Below the pieces are notes generated by a model. It worked only from the letters and a program-made list of their open reading frames with translations. It made no database searches and was not told where the DNA came from. From assembly GCA_002342345.1 (NCBI GenBank), contig DDPU01000043.1:172-9458 (forward strand): a DNA stretch of 9,287 nt, in the 5' to 3' direction. The number at the start of each line of letters is the position of its first letter. Within the stretch, counting starts at the first letter, position 1. The position numbers and the translations under genes are program-made. This DNA is from Verrucomicrobia bacterium UBA2460. Lineage in GTDB: Bacteria; Verrucomicrobiota; Verrucomicrobiia; Methylacidiphilales; Verrucolacustridaceae. Shown here in pieces: positions 1 through 6,689 of the stretch.

Positions 1-95
1 TCAGGGGCAAACTCCTCGATGAGCTTGGGAACGACGTCGCGAACCGCCTCCCGCCCGTGTTCCGCGACCACATCACCCAAAAAAAGAATCCGCAT
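1..95 (-). CDS. YmdB/TIGR00282-type metallophosphoesterase, N-terminal fragment
   Basis: The first 31 codons of a minus-strand gene are visible; the rest lies beyond the left edge. Translation starts at the ATG read from 95 to 93. The N-terminus reads MRILFLGDVVAEHGREAV, followed by DVVPKL. This matches the start of the YmdB family (2',3'-cyclic-nucleotide 2'-phosphodiesterase-like calcineurin-fold proteins), where the early GDVVG-type motif carries the first metal-binding Asp, here D8. Family members are dinuclear-metal phosphodiesterases of about 260 residues. The canonical Gly after GDVV is Ala here, a minor change. The gene is divergent from the pseudouridine synthase gene at 189, with 93 bp between the start codons. 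The assignment rests on about 30 residues, so the family is likely but the exact substrate is unknown. Confidence 0.72.
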   Translation of the reverse strand, partial: MRILFLGDVVAEHGREAVRDVVPKLIEEFAP

Positions 96-148
96 GCCCC
101 AATCTAATGCCGATCAACGAAGCGAAGAAAGCAAATCGCGCGGCCAAA

Positions 149-189
149 GCGGACTCGAACCCGCCATTTTTTCCGCCACCCTTGCGGAA
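149..189 (+). promoter_or_regulatory. Hairpin-forming leader in front of the pseudouridine synthase gene
   Basis: Two adjacent inverted repeats lie just upstream of the ATG at 189. The first has GCGG at 149-152 pairing with CCGC at 161-164, and is followed by CA and six T residues (167-172), as in a small intrinsic terminator. The second has TTCCGC at 171-176 pairing perfectly with GCGGAA at 184-189 around a 7-nt loop, and reaches the start codon. GCGGA at 149-153 can instead pair with TCCGC at 172-176, so the structures are mutually exclusive. No good Shine-Dalgarno is visible apart from the GCGGA inside the second hairpin. The stems are short and GC-rich sequence makes such pairings common, so a regulatory role is only a suggestion. 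Confidence 0.3.
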
Positions 190-1094
190 TGAGCCGGTCT
201 TTTCAGGTGAAAATACCCGGCCCGCTTCTTGCCGGGCTCTTTACCGCCTGGCCCGGGGAAAAGCGGAAGCAGATCCGCACCTGGCTGAAGTTTCAGGCCA
301 TCACCGTCAACGGTCGCCCCGTCAGCCAGTTTGACCATCCGCTCCAACCGGGGGACCAGGTGGCCGTGCGGACGGACCGCTTCGCCACACCCAAAACCCG
401 CCTTTCCTCCGGCCTGAAGGTTTATTTCGAGGATGCCCACCTTTTGGTGGTGGAAAAACCGGAGGGGTTGCTGAGCATCTCCAGCCCGGCGGAGCCTGAG
501 AAAACGGCTTATTTCCAGCTCACCGAATATCTCCGGCACAAACACCCGCGTTCCCGCGAGCGCGTCTGGATCGTCCATCGGCTCGACCGCGAAACCTCCG
601 GCCTGATGGTCTTTGCCAAGACCGCCGCAGCCAAGGAGGCGTTGCAGTCCCATTGGGACAGTTTCGAGAAAAAATATGAAGCCGTTGTGGAAGGACGCTT
701 ACCCCGGCCCGAAGGCACCCTGGAGTCCGATCTGGACGAAACCAACCCGCATCATGTCGCCGTCCGCCCCAAATCCGACCGCACCCGCCATGCCGTCACC
801 CGCTACCAGGTTCTTCAGTCGAGCCCCCGGCGATCCCTGGTGGAACTCACCTTGGAAACGGGACGTCGCCACCAGATCCGTGTGCAGTTGGCCCACGCCG
901 GATGTCCCGTGGTGGGCGACGAAAAGTACGGGGCCAAGACCGATCCCGCCGGCCGTCTGGCCCTCCACGCCTGCTTTCTCCGCTTCCGCCATCCGGTCAC
1001 CGGCGATGAGCTCCGCTTCACCTCCCCGCTGCCCAAGCCCCTCGCCCGTTTGGTGGGAACCTCACTCCGTCGCGGTCTTGAGGCCATGCCGTAA
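189..1094 (+). CDS. RluA-family RNA pseudouridine synthase
   Basis: This 301-aa protein is expected to isomerise a specific uridine to pseudouridine in rRNA or tRNA in the cytoplasm. Residues about 13-60 form an S4-like RNA-binding domain (KRKQIRTWLK, then ITVNGRPV and QPGDQV), typical of the RluC/RluD branch. The catalytic domain follows from about residue 77. It carries HRLDRETSG at 130-138, with D133 as the conserved catalytic Asp, and the later ETGRRHQIRVQLAHAGCPVVGD block. Length is normal for an S4-containing RluA member. No in-frame ATG, GTG or TTG lies between the upstream stop (105-107) and 189, so the start is well constrained. The target base cannot be read from the sequence. The last 33 bp overlap the 3' end of the convergent regulator gene. 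Confidence 0.92.
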   Translation: MSRSFQVKIPGPLLAGLFTAWPGEKRKQIRTWLKFQAITVNGRPVSQFDHPLQPGDQVAVRTDRFATPKTRLSSGLKVYFEDAHLLVVEKPEGLLSISSPAEPEKTAYFQLTEYLRHKHPRSRERVWIVHRLDRETSGLMVFAKTAAAKEALQSHWDSFEKKYEAVVEGRLPRPEGTLESDLDETNPHHVAVRPKSDRTRHAVTRYQVLQSSPRRSLVELTLETGRRHQIRVQLAHAGCPVVGDEKYGAKTDPAGRLALHACFLRFRHPVTGDELRFTSPLPKPLARLVGTSLRRGLEAMP

Positions 1095-2480
1095 AATCCG
1101 TGTCCGCAGGGCCGTGCGGCTGATCCCAAGGATCTCCGCCGCCTTTTTCACATTGCCGGCGGATTCCTGCAGGGCTTTTTCCAGAAGCATTTTTTCCGCC
1201 ACTCCGAGAAGATCCCCCCCCTGGGCCGAGGCTTTCAGGGAGTCCCACCAGTCCCCTCCCGCACCGGAAGCCGGGTTCGTGGCGGCGAGTTCCGCCGAAA
1301 GGTCCCCGGGCTGGATGGTGTCGGAAGTCGCACAGACCACCGCCCGCTGGACGGCATTTTCCAGTTCCCGCACGTTTCCGGGCCAACCGTGGGCCAACAG
1401 GGCCTTTTTGGCGGACGCGGAAAACTTGAGCCGTCTTTCCCTTCCCTCCCGTTGCAGGAAATATTCCGCCAGCGGAAGAATGTCCTCCGCCCGCTCCCGA
1501 AGGGGCGGCAACTGGATCATCACCACGTTCAGCCGGTAAAAAAGGTCCTCCCGGAAGGCCTTTTCCTTCACCATCGCGGCCAGATCCTTGTTGGTGGCGG
1601 CAATCACCCGGACCTTCGTCCTCAGGGTCTGGTCCCCGCCCAGCCTCTGAAACTCCCCGTTCTGCAAAATTCGCAGCAGCTTGGCCTGCAGGGCCAGTGG
1701 CATGTCACCGATCTCGTCGAGGAAAATGGTCCCGCCGTCCGCCCGTTCAAACTTGCCGATCCGCTGGGTGAGCGCCCCGGTGAAGGCGCCCCGTTCGTGC
1801 CCGAACAGCTCGCTTTCCAGCAAGGTGTCGGGAATCGCGGCGCAATTGATGGCCACGTAGGGCCGCGCCGCCCGCGGACTGTTCGCATAAATGGCCCGGG
1901 CAATCAGCTCCTTGCCGGTCCCGCTCTCCCCGATCAGCAGCACGGTGGCATCGGACCGCGCCACCTGCCCCACCAGCTTGTAAATTCGCTGCATGGAGCC
2001 GGAGGTGCCAATCAGCCCGGGAACGGGCCCGGGGTCCGCCATCGTTTTTTTTCCGGGGGCAACCGCGGTCAATTCCTCCATGGAAGCGGCGGTCTGCAGG
2101 GCGCGTCGGAGGACGGCAAGCAACTCCGGCACATCGAATGGCTTGAGAAGATAATCGAAGGCCCCGTGTTTCATGGCCTCAATCGCCGTCTGGGCGGTGC
2201 CGTGGGCGGTCATCACGATGACCAGCTGCCGGGGATGCTCCCTGCGGATTTCCCGCAGGATTTCCAGGCCGTTCTCCTCCCCGATGCGCACATCGAGAAG
2301 AACGAGATCCGCCGTTTTTTTGCGCAACTGCCTCAAGCCCTCCTGCCCCCCGGTCACCCCAACCACCTCCACCGGCTCCTCCGCGAGGACCCGTTGAAAG
2401 GAGTAAGCCACGTCTTTCTCGTCGTCGATCACCAGCACCCGCTGACGAGGGGATGCGGCCGGCTTGGGCTTCGGATTCAT
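1062..2480 (-). CDS. NtrC-family sigma-54-dependent response regulator
   Basis: This 472-aa protein has the full three-domain NtrC layout. The receiver domain spans about residues 13-130, with acidic pair D19/D20, phospho-acceptor D63, T91 and K113. The AAA+ domain (about 155-390) has Walker A GESGTGKE at 184-191, the sigma-54 contact loop GAFTGA at 231-236, Walker B IFLDEIGD at 252-259 and the sensor-II region GWPGNVREL at 365-373. A Fis-type helix-turn-helix closes the protein ([19 protein letters not shown], 441-459). All key residues are present, so it should be a phosphorylation-controlled activator of sigma-54 RNA polymerase. The ATG at 2480 overlaps the DAHP synthase stop by 4 bp (ATGA), implying translational coupling. 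It is the last gene of the minus-strand array, and no histidine kinase is in the window, so its signal and targets are unknown. Confidence 0.95.
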   Translation of the reverse strand: MNPKPKPAASPRQRVLVIDDEKDVAYSFQRVLAEEPVEVVGVTGGQEGLRQLRKKTADLVLLDVRIGEENGLEILREIRREHPRQLVIVMTAHGTAQTAIEAMKHGAFDYLLKPFDVPELLAVLRRALQTAASMEELTAVAPGKKTMADPGPVPGLIGTSGSMQRIYKLVGQVARSDATVLLIGESGTGKELIARAIYANSPRAARPYVAINCAAIPDTLLESELFGHERGAFTGALTQRIGKFERADGGTIFLDEIGDMPLALQAKLLRILQNGEFQRLGGDQTLRTKVRVIAATNKDLAAMVKEKAFREDLFYRLNVVMIQLPPLRERAEDILPLAEYFLQREGRERRLKFSASAKKALLAHGWPGNVRELENAVQRAVVCATSDTIQPGDLSAELAATNPASGAGGDWWDSLKASAQGGDLLGVAEKMLLEKALQESAGNVKKAAEILGISRTALRTRILRHGLKTATE

Positions 2481-3496
2481 CCCGCGCGACCCGCCGCCCT
2501 CGTGAAGGGGACGAGCTCCTCCGCCAACCGCCGGATGCCCTCGAGGTCCAGCTGTTGCTGGCCATCGCTTTTCGCTTCGGCCGGGTTCGGATGCACCTCC
2601 ACGAGGAGACCGTCCGCCCCCACCGCCGCGGCGGCGCGGCTGAGGGCGATCACCAGATCCGCCCGGCCGGCGGCTTGGCTGGGATCGACGATCACGGGGA
2701 GATGGCTTTCCCTTTGGGCAAGGGCGACGGCGCCGAGGTCGAGGGTGTTGCGCACCGCGGTCTCAAAGGTGCGGATGCCCCGCTCACAGAGGATCACCTG
2801 CCCGTTGCCGGAACTCATCACATACTCCGCCGCGAGCAGCCACTCCTCCACCTTCATGGAAAGGCCCCGTTTCAGGAGAATGGCCCGGCCCGAGGCGGCC
2901 GCGGCCTTCAGCAGGGAGAAGTTCTGCGCGTTGCGGGCCCCGATCTGCAGGATGTCGGCCACCGCGGCCACCTTTTCCACATGAAGCTCGGAAAGCACTT
3001 CCGTGACGATGCCCAGCCCCGTCTCCTTCTTGGCGAGGGCCAACAACTCCAGGCCTTTTTCGCCCAATCCTTGGAACTCATACGGAGAGGTGCGCGGCTT
3101 GAAGGCGCCACCCCGCAAAAAGGTCGCCCCCGCCTTCTTCACCGCCCGGGCGGTGGTGAGAAGTTGCTCCTCGGACTCCACCGAGCAGGGCCCCGCCATC
3201 AACCGGAAAGGCTCCGTTGCGCCGATGGTCACCCCGTTGGCCTTCACCACGGTGGCGCTCTTCCTGCCTTCCCGGGCCACCAGCTTATACCGCCGCTGGA
3301 CGGGAAGAACCGCCTCCACCTGCGGCCAAGTGGCCAAGGCCTCCAGGGAGGCGTGGGCCCGCTCATCCCCGATCGCGGCAATCACCGTCTGGATTTCCCC
3401 GATGATGGGATGGGGCTGGTACCCGAGTTTCCCGACCTCGGCGATCACCTGGTCGACCAGCTTCTTCTCCGTTCCCGGGCGCAGGGCAATAATCAT
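2477..3496 (-). CDS. aroF: 3-deoxy-7-phosphoheptulonate (DAHP) synthase, type I-beta
   Basis: This enzyme condenses phosphoenolpyruvate with erythrose 4-phosphate to DAHP, the first step of the shikimate pathway. The 339-aa protein has an N-terminal ferredoxin-like domain (about 1-70; MIIALRPGTEKKLVDQVI), as in the Thermotoga maritima enzyme, where it mediates aromatic amino acid feedback. A TIM barrel follows with AGPCSVE (101-107), LRGGAFKPRTSPYEFQGLG (127-145), ILLKRG (206-211), IVDPSQAAGR (269-278) and VEVHPNPAEA then SDG (299-312). Expected metal ligands are C104, E300 and D311. The fourth position, normally His in DPSH, is Gln274 (codon CAA). The ATG at 3496 lies 13 bp from the glycosyltransferase stop, with AGGA 11 nt upstream. 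The gene overlaps the downstream regulator by 4 bp. Family call is firm; the effect of Gln274 is unknown. Confidence 0.95.
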   Translation of the reverse strand: MIIALRPGTEKKLVDQVIAEVGKLGYQPHPIIGEIQTVIAAIGDERAHASLEALATWPQVEAVLPVQRRYKLVAREGRKSATVVKANGVTIGATEPFRLMAGPCSVESEEQLLTTARAVKKAGATFLRGGAFKPRTSPYEFQGLGEKGLELLALAKKETGLGIVTEVLSELHVEKVAAVADILQIGARNAQNFSLLKAAAASGRAILLKRGLSMKVEEWLLAAEYVMSSGNGQVILCERGIRTFETAVRNTLDLGAVALAQRESHLPVIVDPSQAAGRADLVIALSRAAAAVGADGLLVEVHPNPAEAKSDGQQQLDLEGIRRLAEELVPFTRAAGRAG

Positions 3497-3509
3497 GGGC
3501 CGGGAAATC

Positions 3510-4448
3510 CTAACGGCCGGCCGTTTTCATCACAAGAAGCGGCCCAAGCTCCTCCTGCCACCAGCGGGCAAGCTCCCCCCTCTCCGGCCAAGCCCCGCCG
3601 CGGTGCCAGGACCGGACATGGGAACCGGGCGGGGCCCAGATTTTCGGATCGGTGGGCCCGAACAACAGCCCGCAAGGCACCCCGCTCCACGCCGCCAGAT
3701 GGCTGATGCCGCTGTCGTGGCCCAAATACAGGTCGGCAGAGCGGAGCAGGCCAAACACGTCCGCCAGCGGCCGGTTTTCCCATGCCTCGTGGGGGGCACG
3801 CCTCCAATCCTCCGGAATTCCGCGGAGAAGATTCCCCTCCACTTCCCCGGCCAACCAGACCCATTCCACCGGCCGGTCCCTTTTCCAGATCCGCAGCTCC
3901 TCCAGCCACTCTTCCAGGGGCCAGCACTTGCGAGCACCGCCGCTTCCGGGATGGATGACGATCCGGGGAACCGATCCGGGGACGCGGGAAGATTCCGCGG
4001 CTGCCAGTTTTTCCCCGCGGAGAAGGTGGGACATCCCCGGCCCCACTCCCAGCGCCGACAAGGGACCGGTCAGGTGTTTCCAAGCGGCAGTCGCCGGCCC
4101 GGTGGGGTCGATGGCGAGATAATCGCCCTGCCCACCCCCCCGCCTCCAGTTGGCCTCGAAGATTCCGTCCGGATCGAAGAGGTAGGAAACCGTCAGATCG
4201 AATTCGGAGAAGTAATCGCACCAATCGGGCTCAAGGACGCCCCCCTTGGCGAAAAATCCCGCCAGTCCCGGACGGTCGATGGCCCGGATCCCGTCGACCC
4301 GACCCGGCCCGGTTACCAGCTCGCCGAAACGGGGATTGGCCACCAGTTCGAGCCGGGCTTGCGGCCACTTTTGCCGGATCCCCGCCACCGCCGGCAGCGT
4401 GAGCAGAAAATCCCCGAGCGCGCCGCCACGGATGACCAGGATTTTCAA
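3510..4448 (-). CDS. Glycosyltransferase family 9 (ADP-heptose:LPS heptosyltransferase-like)
   Basis: This 312-aa GT-B-fold enzyme belongs to the heptosyltransferase-like family 9, which transfers sugars such as heptose to LPS core or related glycans at the inner face of the cytoplasmic membrane. The N-terminus has KILVIRGGALGDFLLTLPA (2-20), with Asp13 in the usual GD position. The donor-binding half shows IHPGSGGARKCWP (165-177), GHDSGISHLAAWSGVP (243-258) and LFGPTDPKIWAP (262-273). The start is TTG at 4448. No ATG fits, and the conserved KILVIR begins directly after it, so the TTG is well supported. GGCGG lies 3 nt upstream, a poor ribosome site, and coupling to the membrane protein gene 18 bp upstream is likely. 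Donor and acceptor cannot be told from the sequence, so no waa/rfa gene symbol is given. Confidence 0.9.
   Translation of the reverse strand: MKILVIRGGALGDFLLTLPAVAGIRQKWPQARLELVANPRFGELVTGPGRVDGIRAIDRPGLAGFFAKGGVLEPDWCDYFSEFDLTVSYLFDPDGIFEANWRRGGGQGDYLAIDPTGPATAAWKHLTGPLSALGVGPGMSHLLRGEKLAAAESSRVPGSVPRIVIHPGSGGARKCWPLEEWLEELRIWKRDRPVEWVWLAGEVEGNLLRGIPEDWRRAPHEAWENRPLADVFGLLRSADLYLGHDSGISHLAAWSGVPCGLLFGPTDPKIWAPPGSHVRSWHRGGAWPERGELARWWQEELGPLLVMKTAGR
3512..3525. repeat. 14-bp perfect palindrome at the 3' end of the glycosyltransferase gene
   Basis: AACGGCCGGCCGTT is a perfect 14-bp palindrome with GGCCGGCC at its centre. It covers the last codons (Thr-Ala-Gly-Arg) and part of the stop of the glycosyltransferase, 16-29 bp before the DAHP synthase start. 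It could form a small hairpin in the transcript or serve as a dimeric protein site. No U-run follows on the minus-strand transcript, so it is not an intrinsic terminator in the direction of the array. Confidence 0.4.
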
Positions 4449-4466
4449 AACCGCCGGATAGGATTT

Positions 4467-5018
4467 TTAGTAGGCGAAGATGCCCAGCCCGAGCAGGCAG
4501 AGGGCAAAGCCCATGCCGAGAAAGAGGAGCAATTTTCCCCGGAAGGGATTGGCAAAGACCCAGCCGATGGCGTCGCGCAGGAGATAGGGTGACCCCACGA
4601 GGAACATGCCTTGGACGATGAGCACGTAGGCGTAGACCACCACCACCAACCGCAAGGCATCCTCCCGCAGGAAACAGGCATCCAGCAGGACATTCGCCCC
4701 CAGCAGCAGAAGGATCCCAAGGGCGCGGACGGCGATGAATTCACGCACATACAACCAGCTGCTCACCCCGAGCGCGACCGCCGCCAGCACGAAAAGGGGA
4801 CGAAAGCGGGTGTACTCCATCAGATTCATCGTGCCGGCCAGCCACGCCGCCCACGCCGTGGCCAGCGCCAGCAAAACCCCTCCGGCCGTTTCCGAACGCG
4901 GAAACGCACGCCACCAAGCCACCGCCTTCTCGTAATCAAGAAAACACCAGGCATGGATGAGCAAGGATCCAAGACCAAGCCACACGGCCACCTGGGAAAG
5001 GGGGAAGGAGTAGATCAT
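4467..5018 (-). CDS. Conserved-looking polytopic membrane protein of unknown function
   Basis: I do not recognise this 183-aa protein. Hydrophobicity suggests about six transmembrane helices, near residues 8-27, 44-62, 72-90, 96-113, 121-142 and 161-181. The loops are short and carry charged spots such as FLDYEKAVAWWRAFPRSE (26-43) and SPYLLRDAIGW (143-153). No catalytic motif, transporter signature or signal peptide beyond the first helix is evident. The ATG at 5018 lies 6 bp after the miaB stop and no Shine-Dalgarno is visible, so reinitiation by ribosomes leaving miaB is likely. It precedes the glycosyltransferase by 18 bp, which permits an envelope-related role, but that is only context. 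It is clearly protein-coding: it fills the array without gaps and the hydrophobic pattern is consistent from end to end. Confidence 0.82.
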   Translation of the reverse strand: MIYSFPLSQVAVWLGLGSLLIHAWCFLDYEKAVAWWRAFPRSETAGGVLLALATAWAAWLAGTMNLMEYTRFRPLFVLAAVALGVSSWLYVREFIAVRALGILLLLGANVLLDACFLREDALRLVVVVYAYVLIVQGMFLVGSPYLLRDAIGWVFANPFRGKLLLFLGMGFALCLLGLGIFAY

Positions 5019-5024
5019 GGCGGG

Positions 5025-6374
5025 TCAACCGAGAATGGATGGGTCACCGTAGTCGGTGAAGCCGGTGGATTCCGTGATCCGCACGGTGAGCAACTGCCCC
5101 AGATGCCGCTCTCCCCCGGAAAAGACCACCGGGCGGTTTTGCCGACTCCGTCCCGTCAACCGGCTCTCCCTGGTTTTGCTGGGACCCTCCACAAGAATTT
5201 CCACAAGGCTTCCCACCCTTTGTTTGGCTTTCTCCTCGGCCCGGCGGGTGAGCAACCCGAGCAGTTCCTGGTTTCTCTCTTCCTTCACTTTCTCGGGAAC
5301 CTCCCCCCCTGTTTCCTGGGTGGCGCGTGTCCCCTCGCGGGGCGAGTAGCGGAAGATAAAACCGTTGTCGAAATCCACCTGCTCCATCATTTTCCGCGTG
5401 GCCGCAAAATCGGCATCCGTCTCCCCGGGATAGCCAACAATGACATCGGTGGTCAGACCGATCTGCGGACAGGCTTGGCGCACCTGATCAACGATCCGGA
5501 GGTACTGGTCGGCGGTATATCCCCTGCCCATCTGCCGGAGAATGCGGTCCGAACCGGACTGCACCGGCAGGTGAAGATGCTCGCACAGCTTTTTCAGCCG
5601 CCCGTAGCAACCGATCAGGTCCGGCTTCATACCGCGCGGATGGGGGGAGGTGAACCGGATTCGATCCAAGCCGGGGACGGATTCCAGGTCTTCCAGCAAC
5701 TGAACAAAGGCGGACTTGCCCTCCCGCGCCGGAATCCGACGGCCGTACATGTTGACGATCTGTCCCAGCAAGGTGACCTCCCGGATTCCCTGCCCCGCCA
5801 GATGCCTCACCTCCTCGACAATTTCGGCGATCGGGCGGGAGCGTTCCTTACCCCGGGTGGTCGGAACAATGCAGAAGGAGCAGTGCATGTCGCACCCTTG
5901 CATGACGGAGACGAAGGCGGTGACCTGACGCGGCGCGAACACATGGTCCCGGATGGCGCTTTCCGAGCCCGTCTCCTCCTCCACCTCGGCCAGAAAGCTC
6001 GGACGACCGCCCAGGCGCGCCTGCCTCGCCTGTTCCACCAGGTCGGGCACCCGGTGGAATTTTTGCGTCCCCACCACCAGATCGACGCCCGCCATCTCCT
6101 TTTCCAGGGCAGCCCCCCGTCGCTGCGCCATGCACCCGAGAAAACCAAGCACCACTCCCGGGTTCTTCTTCCGAAGGGCGCGGAGATTGCCCATTTTCCG
6201 CAACGCTTTTTGTTCCGCCAGATCACGGACGCTGCAGGTGTTGAGCAGGACGACGTCGGCCTCCTTTTCGGACTGAACCGGGCGGTAGCCGCGATCCTGC
6301 AACTGGCGGAGAACCTGCTCCGAGTCCCGCTCGTTCATCTGGCAGCCGTAGGTCTTGAGAAACACGGAAGGCAT
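5025..6374 (-). CDS. miaB: tRNA-2-methylthio-N6-dimethylallyladenosine synthase MiaB
   Basis: MiaB is a radical-SAM methylthiotransferase that adds a methylthio group to i6A37 of tRNAs reading UNN codons. The 449-aa protein has the N-terminal cluster domain with C11 (KTYGCQMNERDSEQ), C47 (LNTCSVR) and C81 (GCMAQR). The radical-SAM motif is GCDMHCSFC, with C161, C165 and C168, and a TRAM domain covers about 383-437. The motif FTSPHPRGM (241-249) also fits MiaB-like methylthiotransferases rather than RimO. The usual GQNVN reads GQIVN (204-208). The ATG at 6374 is chosen because the conserved KTYGCQMNERD then starts at residue 8; the frame is open upstream to 6512, but that stretch is unrelated and overlaps the 85-aa gene. 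Only AAGG, 13 nt upstream, resembles a ribosome site, and a tiny upstream ORF ends 8 bp before this start. Confidence 0.95.
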   Translation of the reverse strand: MPSVFLKTYGCQMNERDSEQVLRQLQDRGYRPVQSEKEADVVLLNTCSVRDLAEQKALRKMGNLRALRKKNPGVVLGFLGCMAQRRGAALEKEMAGVDLVVGTQKFHRVPDLVEQARQARLGGRPSFLAEVEEETGSESAIRDHVFAPRQVTAFVSVMQGCDMHCSFCIVPTTRGKERSRPIAEIVEEVRHLAGQGIREVTLLGQIVNMYGRRIPAREGKSAFVQLLEDLESVPGLDRIRFTSPHPRGMKPDLIGCYGRLKKLCEHLHLPVQSGSDRILRQMGRGYTADQYLRIVDQVRQACPQIGLTTDVIVGYPGETDADFAATRKMMEQVDFDNGFIFRYSPREGTRATQETGGEVPEKVKEERNQELLGLLTRRAEEKAKQRVGSLVEILVEGPSKTRESRLTGRSRQNRPVVFSGGERHLGQLLTVRITESTGFTDYGDPSILG

Positions 6375-6382
6375 GGTTTTTT

Positions 6383-6409
6383 TTAGACCTTCGCGCCCTT
6401 GCGCGCCAT
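6383..6409 (-). CDS. Possible 8-codon upstream ORF before miaB
   Basis: In the 49-bp gap between the 85-aa gene and miaB there is an ATG at 6409 with a strong Shine-Dalgarno, GGAGAAG (6423-6417), spaced by 7 nt. It opens an ORF encoding MARKGAKV that ends in TAA at 6385-6383, followed by a run of A residues and, 8 bp on, the miaB ATG in another frame. The Shine-Dalgarno begins immediately after the TGA of the 85-aa gene. The arrangement would let ribosomes terminate, initiate on the short ORF and then reinitiate at miaB. Chance cannot be excluded for such a short ORF. Confidence 0.35.
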   Translation of the reverse strand: MARKGAKV

Positions 6410-6423
6410 CCGATTGCTTCTCC

Positions 6424-6681
6424 TCAGGCCTGCAGCCTTCGGCGGAAATGCCCGCGAAGGTACCGGAAGAGGAGCACCGGCAGCGGGGAAACCACCAGCA
6501 GAAGCCCGGCAAGAAGGACCTCGTTCGTGCAGCGACCCCCGTCCAGCTTTTCCACCCCCTGCCAACCCAAAAGAAGCCAGCCCAGCGTCATGCCGATCCA
6601 AAAAAAGGGCATGATCACCCGGTCAAAGGTCCCTTTTTCCTTGAGCCGCTGGATGCGATGATCCCGGTTGTTCCAGTCCAT
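6424..6681 (-). CDS. Small two-helix membrane protein of unknown function
   Basis: This 85-aa protein begins MDWNNRDHRIQRLKEKGTF and has two predicted transmembrane helices near residues 22-41 (RVIMPFFWIGMTLGWLLLGW) and 54-73. The second is followed by the strongly basic tail RYLRGHFRRRLQA. The positive-inside rule places both ends in the cytoplasm with a short loop outside. I chose the ATG at 6681, 8 bp after the tatC stop; an in-frame ATG at 6717 would add 12 residues and overlap tatC by 28 bp. It lacks the single helix plus amphipathic helix of TatA/TatB, so it is not a Tat partner by sequence, despite following tatC. I do not recognise the family. Confidence 0.72.
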   Translation of the reverse strand: MDWNNRDHRIQRLKEKGTFDRVIMPFFWIGMTLGWLLLGWQGVEKLDGGRCTNEVLLAGLLLVVSPLPVLLFRYLRGHFRRRLQA

Positions 6682-6689
6682 GGAAAAGC

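Noticed and set aside
149..165. tRNA T-arm-like sequence on the minus strand (GCGGGTTCGAGTCCGC).
   Set aside because: With the canonical 7-nt T-loop the stem mismatches after two pairs, and no matching acceptor stem, anticodon arm or CCA lies at the right distance. It is better described as a short hairpin in the leader of the next gene.
96..188. A sigma-54 promoter (GG-N10-GC) here or at 8006-8090 that the NtrC-like protein might use.
   Set aside because: I found no convincing TGGCAC-N5-TTGC match on either strand in the two divergent intergenic stretches.
107..334. A 75-codon ORF starting MPINEAKKANRAAK between the divergent genes.
   Set aside because: It has no ribosome site, runs across the leader hairpins and ends inside the pseudouridine synthase gene in another frame, where that gene is clearly the coding one.
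1389..6386. Very long open frames on the plus strand (about 530-590 codons each, at 1389-2984, 3003-4592 and 4611-6386).
   Set aside because: They are antisense to well-recognised genes, have compositions rich in Gly, His, Pro, Gln and Arg with no domain motifs, and are expected from stop-poor GC-rich DNA.
6375..6512. A 46-residue N-terminal extension of MiaB.
   Set aside because: It overlaps the 85-aa membrane protein gene in another frame and lies before the conserved KTYGCQMNERD that starts close to residue 8 in MiaB proteins.
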